Positions 32,113 through 39,998 of a stretch of DNA of 64,000 nucleotides are shown here, piece after piece. The notes under the pieces are model-generated. The model was not told where the DNA came from. It saw only the letters and a program-made list of their open reading frames with translations, and ran no database searches. The DNA comes from Bifidobacterium parmae (lineage in GTDB: Bacteria > Actinomycetota > Actinomycetes > Actinomycetales > Bifidobacteriaceae): assembly GCF_002860365.1 (NCBI RefSeq), contig NZ_NMWT01000028.1:62001-126000 (forward strand), given 5' to 3'. The position numbers and the translations under genes were made by a program. Within the stretch, counting starts at the first letter, position 1. Every line of letters begins with the position of its first letter.

Positions 32113-34695
32113 ATGGGCCGCATGACGGATGAGCATGCGAAGGCACGGACGGAAGAACGGACGGAAGCGCGGACGGAAGACGGCATCCGCGAGGGGGAGC
32201 GCCATGCGCCCACCGCGATCGAAGTGCGCGGCGCGCACGTGCACAACCTCAAGGACATCGACGTGGACGTGCCGCTGAACGCGCTCACCGGCGTGGCCGG
32301 CGTCTCCGGATCGGGCAAAAGCTCGCTCGCCCTGGGCGTGCTCTACGCGGAAGGCTCGCGCCGCTACCTGGAGGCCCTGTCCACGTACACGCGCCGCCGG
32401 CTCACCCAGGCGACGCGCGCGCAGGTCGACGACGTGCGCCACGTGCCCGCCGCGCTCGCACTCCACCAACGGCCCGCCGTGCCCGGCGTGCGCTCCACGT
32501 TCGGCACGATGAGCGAACTGCTCAACAGCCTGCGCCTCCTGTTCTCCCGCTGCGGCGCGCACGTATGCCCCCACTGCGGCGCCCGCCACGAACCCACGCT
32601 CGACGTGGCCGCCGAACTGCCCATCCGATGCGCTGACTGCGGCGAGACGTTCTACGGGCCCGGCGCCGAATCCCTCGCCTTCAACTCGGCCGGCGCATGC
32701 CCCACCTGCTCCGGCACCGGCGTCATGCGCGAAGTGAACCTCGCCTCGCTCGTGCCCGACGAGTCGAAGACCATCGACGAAGGCGCCGTCGCCCCATGGG
32801 GGTCGCTCATGTGGGACCTGATGAAGGACGTGTGCCGCGCGATGGGCGTGCGCACCGACGTGCCGTTCCGCGAGCTCACAGACAAGGAACGCGACATCGT
32901 GTACCACGGGCCCGCCGTCAAGAAGCACATCCTCTACCGGTCGAAGAAAAGCGACGACTTCGCCGAACTCGACTTCACCTACTACAACGCCGTGTACACG
33001 GTCGAGAACGCGCTCGCCAAAGCCAAGGACGAGAAGGGGCTGAAACGCGTCGCACGGTTCCTCGAGGAGAAGCCGTGCCGGGACTGCGGCGGCACGCGCC
33101 TGAGCAAGGCGGCGCGCGGCCCCGAGGTGCGCGGGCTGGATCTCGCCCAGGCGAGCGCCATGACCCTGGACGAGGCGGTCGACTGGGTGCGCGGCGTGCC
33201 CGGCGCGCTGCCCGAGGCGATGCGTCCGATGGCGACGAACATCGCCGAATCGTTCCTCGACGTGGCCAGACGCCTGCTGGAGCTAGGCCTCGGCTATCTT
33301 TCCCTCGACCGCGCGGGCGCCACGTTGTCCACCGGCGAGCGGCAGCGCGTCCAGCTCGCGCGCGCCGTGCGCAACAGGACCACCGGCGTGCTGTACGTGC
33401 TCGACGAGCCATCCATCGGCCTGCATCCGGCGAACGTGGACGGGCTGATCGGCGTGATGCGCGACCTCGTGGCGGACGGCAACACCGTGGTCGTCGTCGA
33501 TCATGACGTGCGCGTGCTCAAGGCGTGCGACCATCTCATCGAGATGGGGCCGGTGGCGGGCGCGGCCGGCGGCCACGTGATCGCGCAGGGCACGGTCGCC
33601 GACGTGGCGGCCATGGGGAATCGGGGCAGCCGCATCGCGCCGTTCCTCGCCGAGACCGGGCCGGAACGGGTGCGTGCGCGGGTCGACGCGTCGCACATGT
33701 TCGACCTGGGGTCGATCCACATGGAGACCGGTCCGCTGCACACGGTGAAACCGCTGACGGTGGATGTGCCGCGCGGCCGTCTCACCGTGGTGACGGGCGT
33801 GTCCGGCTCCGGCAAGACGACGATGGTATTGGAGTCGCTGATCCCCGCGCTGCGGGCGAACGCGGAAGATGCCGCGGTGCCCACACATGTGCGCGCCATC
33901 GCGGCGGACGGCATCCGGCGCGCGAACCTCATCGACGCGACGCCGATCGGCGCGAACGTGCGCTCCACCGTTGCCACCTACGCGGGAATCCACGACGACC
34001 TGCGCCGCGCGTTTGCCCGCACCGACGAGGCGAAGCGGGGCGGCTGGAAGGCCGGCGACTTCTCCTATAACACGGGGCGATTGCGCTGCCCGACCTGCGA
34101 CGGCACCGGGTCGATTTCGCTCGACGTGCAGTTCCTGCCAGACGTGAGCATCGACTGCCCCGACTGTCGCGGCTCGCGCTATGCGCCCGCCGCCGGCGCG
34201 GTTCACCGCGTGTCGAAGGACGGCCGTTCGCTCACCCTGCCGCAGCTGATGGCGATGAGCGTCGACGAGGCGCTGGACGCGACCGGCGACATGCGCAAGG
34301 TGCATGCGCGGTTGGAGACCCTGCACGATCTGGGACTCGGCTACCTCACGTTGGGGGAGCCGACGCCCGCTCTGTCCGGCGGCGAGGCGCAGCGGTTGAA
34401 GCTCGCCGGCGAGATGGGGCGCGCCCAGTCGGACGCCGTGTTCGTGTTCGACGAGCCGACCATCGGCTTGCACCCGTTGGACGTGCGCGTGCTGCTCGAC
34501 GTGTTCGACCGGCTCGTCAAAGGCGGGGCGACCGTCATCGTCATCGAACACGATCTCGACATGATCGCCAACGCCGACTGGATCATCGACATGGGACCCG
34601 GCGGAGGCGCCGCCGGCGGCCGCATCGTCGCCACCGGCACGCCGGAAGCCGTCGCCGTGAACCCGGGCAGCGTGACGGGCCGGTATCTGCGGTAG
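32113..34695 (+). CDS. Short UvrA-like (UvrA2-type) ABC excinuclease ATPase
   Basis: An 860-aa protein with two ABC modules; a start at 32122 is equally possible. Module 1 has Walker A GVSGSGKSS and the signature LSTGERQRVQLARAV (Thr instead of the first Gly). Module 2 has GVSGSGKTT and LSGGEAQRLKLAG with Walker B VFVFDEPTIGLHP. Zinc modules are CPHCGARHEP and CPTCSGTG in the first half and CPTCDGTG with CPDCRGS in the second. It is about 100 residues shorter than housekeeping UvrA, and no uvrB/uvrC is adjacent. Short relatives serve in drug self-resistance or accessory repair. Confidence 0.88.
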   Translation: MGRMTDEHAKARTEERTEARTEDGIREGERHAPTAIEVRGAHVHNLKDIDVDVPLNALTGVAGVSGSGKSSLALGVLYAEGSRRYLEALSTYTRRRLTQATRAQVDDVRHVPAALALHQRPAVPGVRSTFGTMSELLNSLRLLFSRCGAHVCPHCGARHEPTLDVAAELPIRCADCGETFYGPGAESLAFNSAGACPTCSGTGVMREVNLASLVPDESKTIDEGAVAPWGSLMWDLMKDVCRAMGVRTDVPFRELTDKERDIVYHGPAVKKHILYRSKKSDDFAELDFTYYNAVYTVENALAKAKDEKGLKRVARFLEEKPCRDCGGTRLSKAARGPEVRGLDLAQASAMTLDEAVDWVRGVPGALPEAMRPMATNIAESFLDVARRLLELGLGYLSLDRAGATLSTGERQRVQLARAVRNRTTGVLYVLDEPSIGLHPANVDGLIGVMRDLVADGNTVVVVDHDVRVLKACDHLIEMGPVAGAAGGHVIAQGTVADVAAMGNRGSRIAPFLAETGPERVRARVDASHMFDLGSIHMETGPLHTVKPLTVDVPRGRLTVVTGVSGSGKTTMVLESLIPALRANAEDAAVPTHVRAIAADGIRRANLIDATPIGANVRSTVATYAGIHDDLRRAFARTDEAKRGGWKAGDFSYNTGRLRCPTCDGTGSISLDVQFLPDVSIDCPDCRGSRYAPAAGAVHRVSKDGRSLTLPQLMAMSVDEALDATGDMRKVHARLETLHDLGLGYLTLGEPTPALSGGEAQRLKLAGEMGRAQSDAVFVFDEPTIGLHPLDVRVLLDVFDRLVKGGATVIVIEHDLDMIANADWIIDMGPGGGAAGGRIVATGTPEAVAVNPGSVTGRYLR

Positions 34696-34809
34696 GTGCG
34701 ATCGCCGTCGATCGTCTGTGGAATCGTAGATATCGCGCTGCAACATGCATGACGGGCATGATCGACGATTGGGCGCGGGCATTGGACATCGCCGGACCGT
34801 GGTGTTTCG

Positions 34810-35289
34810 ATGGGTGGCATGAGCCTGAACACCATCGCTTGGCATACGATCCGTGAGGCGTCGCTCGCCTCCGGACTGCCGGAATCCACGTTGCGCTACT
34901 ACGAGCAGATCGGCATCATCCCGCCGATCGCCCGCGACCCGTCCGGGCACCGCGCCTATTCGGACGACGACCTGACCCGGCTCACGACGATCGCATGCCT
35001 GTCCGCCACGGGCATGCCGCTCGAATCGATGCGCGAATACCTGCGCAACTCGCAGGACGGCGCGGCGGGCGCGCAACGCCAGATCGAACTGCTCGACGCG
35101 CAGGCGCTGCGGCTCGCCGCACGCGCCGAGGCCATCCGCATGCAGCAGGCGTACGTCTCATTGAAGACCCTCTACTGGCGTGCCGTCGCGGAAGGCCGGG
35201 ACGATGACGCGCAGGCGCTGCTCGACGAACATCGCGACGTCATCACGCAGGTCAAACGTCTTCAGGCGCAGGCGCAGACCAGCCGGTAG
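34810..35289 (+). CDS. MerR-family regulator
   Basis: A 159-aa MerR regulator. The winged HTH is at residues 12-55 (TIREASLASGLPESTLRYYE, QIGIIPPIARDPSGHRAYSD). A coiled-coil dimer helix (QIELLDAQALRLAARAEAIR) follows, with no cysteine-rich metal site. This kind often controls adjacent efflux or oxidoreductase genes. The MATE exporter lies 46 bp downstream on the same strand, so autoregulation of that unit is inferred. MerR dimers twist a 19-bp spacer promoter to activate it. Confidence 0.9.
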   Translation: MGGMSLNTIAWHTIREASLASGLPESTLRYYEQIGIIPPIARDPSGHRAYSDDDLTRLTTIACLSATGMPLESMREYLRNSQDGAAGAQRQIELLDAQALRLAARAEAIRMQQAYVSLKTLYWRAVAEGRDDDAQALLDEHRDVITQVKRLQAQAQTSR

Positions 35290-35335
35290 GACGACGCGGG
35301 GCGCATCCGCCGCGACGGGAGTACAGTAGCGTTCC

Positions 35336-36700
35336 GTGGCTCAGAATCTCGCAGGAATCAAACAGGCGTCGGCCGACGCGAAATACCGGCAGATGACGCA
35401 AAGCCCCGTCAAGCCGCTGATCTTGAGACTATGCATCCCGGCGGTCGTGTCGAATCTGGTGACCACCGCGTACAACCTCACCGACACGTTCTTCATCGGC
35501 CAGTTGGGCACCTCGCAGTCGGGCGCGATCGGCATCGCGTTCTCCATCATGACGATCCTGCAGGCGCTCGGATTCTTCTTCGGCAACGGCGCGGGCAATT
35601 CGATGAGCCGCGAACTCGGCAAACGCAACGACGAACGCGCCTCCAAACTGCTCGCCATCGGATTCGCGGGGGCCGTGCTCTCCGGCCTCGTCGTGACCGT
35701 CGTCTGCCTCTCCACGCTGCGCCCGCTGGTCGTCGCGTTGGGTTCGACCGCGACCATCGCACCGTACGCGGTCACCTATCTGACGCCCATCCTCGTGGCC
35801 GCGCCGTGCGTGTGCGGCTCGTTCGCGCTGAACGGACTGCTGCGCTATCAGGGGCAGTCCGCGTTCGGCATGATCGGACTCGTCACCGGCGCGCTGCTCA
35901 ACTTCCTGCTCGCCCCGCTGTTCATCTTCGTCCTGCATATGGGCATCTTCGGCGCGGGGCTCGCCACCGGCATCTGCCAGACGGTGAGCTTCGTCATCCT
36001 CACCGTGATGAGCGCCCGGTTCGGCGTGCTGAAGCTGTCGCTGCGCAACTGCCGTCCAGACCCGCTGCTTCTTCGCGAGATCGCGGGCGGCGGCCTGCCG
36101 TCGCTGGTCCGGCAGGGCGCCGGATCGATCGCCACCACGTGCGTCAACATCGCGGCCAACCCGTTCGGCGACGCGGCCATCGCCGGCATGGCCATCGTCA
36201 TGCGCATCATGCTCGGCGCGAACTCCGTCATCATCGGCCTCGGCCAGGGATTCCAGCCCGTGTGCGGCTACAACTACGGCGCCGGGAAGTTCGCGCGCGT
36301 GCGCGAGGCCTACTGGTTCTGCGTGAAGCTCGCCACCGGCGTGCTGCTCGTGCTCGCCGTGGTCATCTGGGCGATCGCGCCGCAGCTGGTGGAGATCTTC
36401 CGCTCCGACCCGGCCGTGGTCGCGGTGGGTGTCGCCGCCCTGCACTTCCAATGCGTGACGGTCGTGCTCAACGGCGTCAACATGATGGGCAACATGATCT
36501 CCCAGACCCTGGGCAAGACCGGCATCGCCTCCTTCCTCGCCGTATGCCGCACCGGCCTCTACCTCGCGCCGATCGTGCTCGTCCTGCCGCATCTGCTCGG
36601 CGTGACCGGCGTGGAGGCCGCACAGTCGCTGGCGGACATCCTCACGTTCGCGACGACCATCCCGTTCATGCGGCATATCCTCGGCAAGGTGCTGCGCTGA
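35336..36700 (+). CDS. MATE-family multidrug exporter
   Basis: A 454-aa, 12-helix MATE transporter starting with GTG (Val codon read as Met) at 35336. The typical N-terminal signature is SPVKPLILRLCIPAVVSNLV followed by TAYNLTDTFFIGQLGTSQSG, and the middle motif GLGQGFQPVCGYNYGAGKF is in helix 7-8. Family members pump cationic drugs out against Na+ or H+. No frame damage. It follows a MerR regulator, so drug-responsive expression is likely. Confidence 0.93.
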   Translation: MAQNLAGIKQASADAKYRQMTQSPVKPLILRLCIPAVVSNLVTTAYNLTDTFFIGQLGTSQSGAIGIAFSIMTILQALGFFFGNGAGNSMSRELGKRNDERASKLLAIGFAGAVLSGLVVTVVCLSTLRPLVVALGSTATIAPYAVTYLTPILVAAPCVCGSFALNGLLRYQGQSAFGMIGLVTGALLNFLLAPLFIFVLHMGIFGAGLATGICQTVSFVILTVMSARFGVLKLSLRNCRPDPLLLREIAGGGLPSLVRQGAGSIATTCVNIAANPFGDAAIAGMAIVMRIMLGANSVIIGLGQGFQPVCGYNYGAGKFARVREAYWFCVKLATGVLLVLAVVIWAIAPQLVEIFRSDPAVVAVGVAALHFQCVTVVLNGVNMMGNMISQTLGKTGIASFLAVCRTGLYLAPIVLVLPHLLGVTGVEAAQSLADILTFATTIPFMRHILGKVLR

Positions 36701-36824
36701 GCGATGCGGCGGTGGGCCGTCACGTCCGCCCGTGCGGCGGTCAGCCGCGGGCGGAACGCGGCGGCGTGCATCCGCGCCGGCCGCTATCATGGCTGGGTAT
36801 TCGAAACGAGGTGAGAAGTAGGGT

Positions 36825-37355
36825 ATGAGCCTGATCGAGATGATGATCCTCGGATTCCTGTCCGAGAAGACGATGTGCGGCTACGAACTGCGCAAGAAGA
36901 TGGAGCAGCTGCAGGGGGACATGCGCCGGTTCAGCGACGGCGCCATCTACCCGGCGACCGGCCGTCTCGCCAAGGCCGGCCTCATCTCCGAGCAGACGGA
37001 CGTGCGCGACGGCCGCCAGCGTCACCTGTTCACGTTGGAGCCGGCGGGACGCGAGGCGCTCGTCGAGGCGTTGAAGACCGCGGACGGCTTCATCCTCACC
37101 GATTTCAACCGTTGGCGCGTCGTGCTCACCTTCCTGTCCGTCGTGCCGGACAAGGCCGACCGCGACGCGGTGCTGCGACGCCGCTACGACTTCCTCTCCG
37201 GCGGCGACGTGCATTTCTTCTACTGCGATGCCGGCAACCCGCTGTCGCTCGACCACATCGACGACCCGTACCGCAGGGGGCTCATCGCCGTGCATGACGC
37301 CCAGGTCGCGGCCGAACTCGACTGGCTGCGTTCGATGCTCGGCATCGAGGCGTGA
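36825..37355 (+). CDS. PadR-family regulator (copy 1)
   Basis: A 176-aa PadR regulator. Winged HTH in residues 1-85: LIEMMILGFLSEKTMCGYEL, RKKMEQLQGDMRRFSDGAIY, then GRLAKAGLISEQ. The C-terminal helical part (DKADRDAVLRRRYDFLSGGD) forms the dimer. It is close to the second PadR at 38321 (same CGY-LRKKMEQLQG-M block). The upstream ATTCGAAACGAGG resembles the motif before the second PadR and before the reductase at 57440. Terminated by a 21-bp hairpin. Confidence 0.9.
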   Translation: MSLIEMMILGFLSEKTMCGYELRKKMEQLQGDMRRFSDGAIYPATGRLAKAGLISEQTDVRDGRQRHLFTLEPAGREALVEALKTADGFILTDFNRWRVVLTFLSVVPDKADRDAVLRRRYDFLSGGDVHFFYCDAGNPLSLDHIDDPYRRGLIAVHDAQVAAELDWLRSMLGIEA

Positions 37356-37386
37356 CGGCGCGGCGGCGCTTCCTTCTGTACGTCGA

Positions 37387-37434
37387 AACGGCTGGGCCCC
37401 GACGCGAATCGTATCGCGTCGGGGCCCAGCCGTT
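37387..37434. terminator. Perfect 21-bp terminator between convergent genes
   Basis: Arms 37387-37407 and 37414-37434 are perfect complements around a 6-nt loop (ATCGTA). It lies between the PadR gene (+) and the NADP oxidoreductase (-) and can stop transcription from both sides. Confidence 0.85.
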
Positions 37435-37454
37435 CGTCGTGTTCGGGCGACCGC

Positions 37455-38072
37455 TTACTTGACGACCTTGAAGCCGCCGGTCCACGGGGTCTGCTCGGTC
37501 ACGCCGAGGACGATCTGCAGGGCGCCGTAGCCCTCGAGGTACTGGGCGCGCTTGAGCGGGCCGGCGTCCACGGTCTTGAGGCCGGCGGCCTCGATGAACG
37601 CGGCGACGGACTTCTTGGCCGCGTCGTCGTCGGAGGCGAGCTGGACGACGGTCGGGGCGCCGTCGTTGACGCCGGTGGCGAGGGTCGCGGCGAAGGTCGT
37701 GTTGAAGCCCTTGACGACCTTGGACTGGGGCAGCTTGCCGGCCAGCCATTCGGCGGCGGACTTCGCGCCCTCCGGCAGCGCCAGGTCGAAGGTGGTGAAG
37801 TCGATCGGGTTGGACACGTCGACGATGGTCCTGCCGGCGAACTGGTCGGCGTAGGCGGCGAGCGTCTCCTCGTAGGCGGGGAACGGCAGGGCGAGCACGA
37901 CGATGTCGCCGGTGACTGCCTCGCCGAACTTCGCGCCGGCGACGCCCTCGGCGGCGGCCGCGGCCTTGTCCGGGTTGCGGTCGATGACCTGCACGGCCGC
38001 GCCCGCCTTGACGGCGATGCCCGCCACGGCCGATCCGATGTTGCCCGCGCCGAAGATGGTGATGGTGCTCAT
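37455..38072 (-). CDS. NADP-dependent oxidoreductase, F420-reductase-like Rossmann protein
   Basis: A 205-aa protein. The start MSTITIFGAGNIG at 38072 has GGAAGG upstream. The nucleotide site is GAGNIGSAVAGIAVKAG, followed by VIDRNPDKAAAAAEG and an acid-binding core with VDVSNPIDFTTFDLALPEGA. The family includes NADPH:F420 oxidoreductase and other NADP-binding coenzyme dehydrogenases. Bifidobacteria are not known for F420, so an NADP oxidoreductase of unknown substrate is safer. It is divergent from the PadR at 38321, with two palindromes between. Confidence 0.85.
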   Translation of the reverse strand: MSTITIFGAGNIGSAVAGIAVKAGAAVQVIDRNPDKAAAAAEGVAGAKFGEAVTGDIVVLALPFPAYEETLAAYADQFAGRTIVDVSNPIDFTTFDLALPEGAKSAAEWLAGKLPQSKVVKGFNTTFAATLATGVNDGAPTVVQLASDDDAAKKSVAAFIEAAGLKTVDAGPLKRAQYLEGYGALQIVLGVTEQTPWTGGFKVVK

Positions 38073-38200
38073 GATGGTTTCCTTCCGGTGGTGTGGTTTC
38101 GTTGTCGTTCTGCTTGTCGCTGCCGGCGGCGGTGCGGTCGCCGTTACCGTCGCCCTCGCGTTGGTCATCACTCTATTCGAGGTATAGGGATATTTCAAGC

Positions 38201-38309
38201 CGAGATATATCGAATCAATGTATGGCGGGTTGCAGAACGGCGTGATTCCGCGGAAGAGGCGCGCGGCGATCGCTCTTCGCCGTCGGCGTGTCGTTTCGAG
38301 ATATATCGA
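38201..38309. promoter_or_regulatory. Two PadR-operator-like CGAGATATATCGA sites
   Basis: CGAGATATATCGA occurs at 38201-38213 and 38297-38309 in the same orientation, 96 bp apart, between the divergent oxidoreductase and PadR genes. The second is extended to TTCGAGATATATCGAA with 5-bp arms. PadR proteins bind AT-cored palindromes of this kind, so repression of both genes from these sites is inferred. Confidence 0.65.
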
Positions 38310-38320
38310 AGCGAGGTATC

Positions 38321-38863
38321 ATGGTGGGCATGATGAACACGATAGAACTCATGACGTTGGGGTTCCTCACGGAGGGGCCCGCGTGCGGCTACAGGCTGCG
38401 CAAGAAGATGGAACAGCTCCAGGGCTACATGCAGGCGGTCTCCGACGGCACGCTGCACGCGGTCACCGGACGCTTCGTCAAGGCCGGCTACATCGGCGAG
38501 ACGCACACGGTCGTCAACGGCCGTCGTCTGCGCGAATTCCATCTCGAACCGGCCGGTCGCGAGGCGCTCATCGCCGAGCTCAAGGGCACGAGCGGATACA
38601 TGCTCACCAACATCACCAAGTGGGCGGTCGTCATGTCGTTCCTGTCCGTCATCCCCGACGAGGCGGACAGGAACGCGGTGCTGCGCCGTCGGCTCGACTC
38701 ACTGGCCGAAGCCGACGTGCGCCGCCTCTACAGCGACGGCGAAGGGCCCATCGACAACGACAAGGTCGAGGACCGGTACCGTCGCGCCATCATCGCCGTG
38801 CACGACGCCGAGATCGACGCCGAACGCGCGTGGCTGGAACGCGAGCTCGGCGTCCGCGCATGA
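38321..38863 (+). CDS. PadR-family regulator (copy 2)
   Basis: A 180-aa PadR regulator if ATG at 38321 (GAGG upstream) is used; ATGs at 38330 and 38333 give the same start as the other PadR. The winged HTH is NTIELMTLGFLTEGPACGYR, LRKKMEQLQGYMQAVSDGTL, then GRFVKAGYIGE, and the dimer helix is DEADRNAVLRRRLDSLAEAD. It is closely related to the 36825 protein. The upstream palindromes point to autoregulation and control of the divergent oxidoreductase. Confidence 0.88.
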   Translation: MVGMMNTIELMTLGFLTEGPACGYRLRKKMEQLQGYMQAVSDGTLHAVTGRFVKAGYIGETHTVVNGRRLREFHLEPAGREALIAELKGTSGYMLTNITKWAVVMSFLSVIPDEADRNAVLRRRLDSLAEADVRRLYSDGEGPIDNDKVEDRYRRAIIAVHDAEIDAERAWLERELGVRA

Positions 38864-38893
38864 TCCGGACGCCGGAGCCCATGCGACCGCACG

Positions 38894-39265
38894 TCACGCG
38901 ACGAGCATGAACCCGGCCGCCACGGCGAGCGGCGGGACGACGACGCTCGCCAGCAGATAGCCGGCGGCGGTGGGGTAGCGGCGCCTGCGGAACAGCGTCA
39001 CCATCTCGTTGATCGCGGTGGAGAACGTGGAGAAGCCGCCGAGGAAACCGGTGGCGAGCGTCAGCCGCCACGACTCGTCCAGCCCGCCGCCGAGCGCTGC
39101 CGCGGCGACGAGGCCGGCGAGCAGTCCCGCCAGCAGGTTGATGACGAACGTGGACAGCGGGAACGCGCGCGTCCAATACGTCTTGACGGCCGTGTCGAGC
39201 AGGTAGCGGCAGGAGGCTCCCAGACCGCCGAACAGGCAGACGAGCACGGGAAGGAATGCGGCCAT
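38894..39265 (-). CDS. crcB: CrcB-type fluoride channel subunit (second gene)
   Basis: A 123-aa four-helix membrane protein of the CrcB/Fluc family that expels fluoride. Signature residues are visible as GGLGASCRYLLD in helix 1-2, INLLAGLLAGLV and GFLGGFSTFSTAINEMV (the GGxSTFST central motif). Its gene begins 3 bp from the stop of the other crcB gene, and unequal tandem CrcB pairs form heterodimers. Expression is probably led from the fluoride riboswitch at 39795-39860. Confidence 0.93.
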   Translation of the reverse strand: MAAFLPVLVCLFGGLGASCRYLLDTAVKTYWTRAFPLSTFVINLLAGLLAGLVAAAALGGGLDESWRLTLATGFLGGFSTFSTAINEMVTLFRRRRYPTAAGYLLASVVVPPLAVAAGFMLVA

Positions 39266-39267
39266 CG

Positions 39268-39729
39268 TCACGCCTCCTTCCGCACGTCGTCGTCGGCGAC
39301 GGCGCCGGACGCGGCGAGACGCCCGCCCGCCCACGCGCCGGCCACGGCGCACAGGATGCCGAGCGCGAACGTCACGGCGAGATACAGGACGCCGACGCCC
39401 GCATCGCCCGAACGGATCGCGGTGAAGCATTCCAGCGCGAGCGTGGACATCGTGGACAGGCCTCCGCACAGGCCCATGCCGAGCCCGCGGCTCGCATACT
39501 CCTTCCCGCGTGCGCCGAACCGCGCGGCGAACGCGGTGGAGCCGGCGAGGAACGTGGTCAGGCCCGCATAGCAGAAGCAGGCGAGCAGGTTCGCGGCCAA
39601 CGTGCCGGTATGGAAGTCGCCGGACGAGGGGATCTGCGCGAACGCGTAGCGCAATGCGGTGCCGATGGCGCCGCCGACGAAGACGACGGCGAGGATGTCG
39701 GGATGGATCTGGGGTATGCGATGACCCAT
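39268..39729 (-). CDS. crcB: CrcB-type fluoride channel subunit (first gene)
   Basis: A 153-aa CrcB paralogue. Helices include ILAVVFVGGAIGTALRYAFA, NLLACFCYAGLTTFL and GLCGGLSTMSTLALECF, where GGLSTMST corresponds to the fluoride-track motif. It is slightly longer than its partner because of a polar C-terminal tail. It is the first gene after the riboswitch; together with the 38894 product it should make a dual-topology heterodimer. Confidence 0.93.
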   Translation of the reverse strand: MGHRIPQIHPDILAVVFVGGAIGTALRYAFAQIPSSGDFHTGTLAANLLACFCYAGLTTFLAGSTAFAARFGARGKEYASRGLGMGLCGGLSTMSTLALECFTAIRSGDAGVGVLYLAVTFALGILCAVAGAWAGGRLAASGAVADDDVRKEA

Positions 39730-39794
39730 GTCAGTGCCTTTCCGGATGCCGCCGCGGTCCGCTGAAGACACGACGGCCCCTAGGTGGGGAATCG

Positions 39795-39860
39795 TGTAGG
39801 AACTATCAGCGGTAATGCGGTTCGGAAAACGGGGTTTCCGGGCGGGTTCCATCGCCTGCG
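39795..39860 (-). promoter_or_regulatory. Fluoride riboswitch (crcB motif)
   Basis: On the minus strand the leader reads GCAGGCGATGGAACCCGCC (39859-39841), later AACCGC and CTGATAGTTCCTACACG (39811-39795), the conserved ends of the crcB fluoride aptamer. The middle hairpin (GGAAACCCCGTTTTCC) is a variable insertion. It is 66-136 nt from the first crcB start, with a CCCCTAGGTGGGG-like hairpin as possible expression platform. Confidence 0.85.
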
Positions 39861-39914
39861 TGCAAGCCTACTCCGCGCCGCGACAATGCGGCGGCATATA
39901 CGTGGGATACCATA

Positions 39915-39970
39915 AACGGACACCGTGTCGTCTGTTTCAACTGCATAAAACAGACGACACGGTGTCCGTT
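39915..39970. terminator. Perfect 23-bp inverted repeat between crcB and exonuclease genes
   Basis: Arms 39915-39937 and 39948-39970 are perfect complements over 23 bp with a 10-nt loop (CAACTGCATA). It is 30 bp past the exonuclease stop and upstream of the fluoride leader, so it should end exonuclease transcription. The stem is longer than most terminators. Confidence 0.75.
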
Positions 39971-39998
39971 CAACGATCGCGCCGAATCGCGGCGCCGG

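Noticed and set aside
37455-38072. True F420-dependent enzyme
   Set aside because: Only the Rossmann NADP part is visible, and F420 use is not expected in this host, so the call was left as NADP oxidoreductase.
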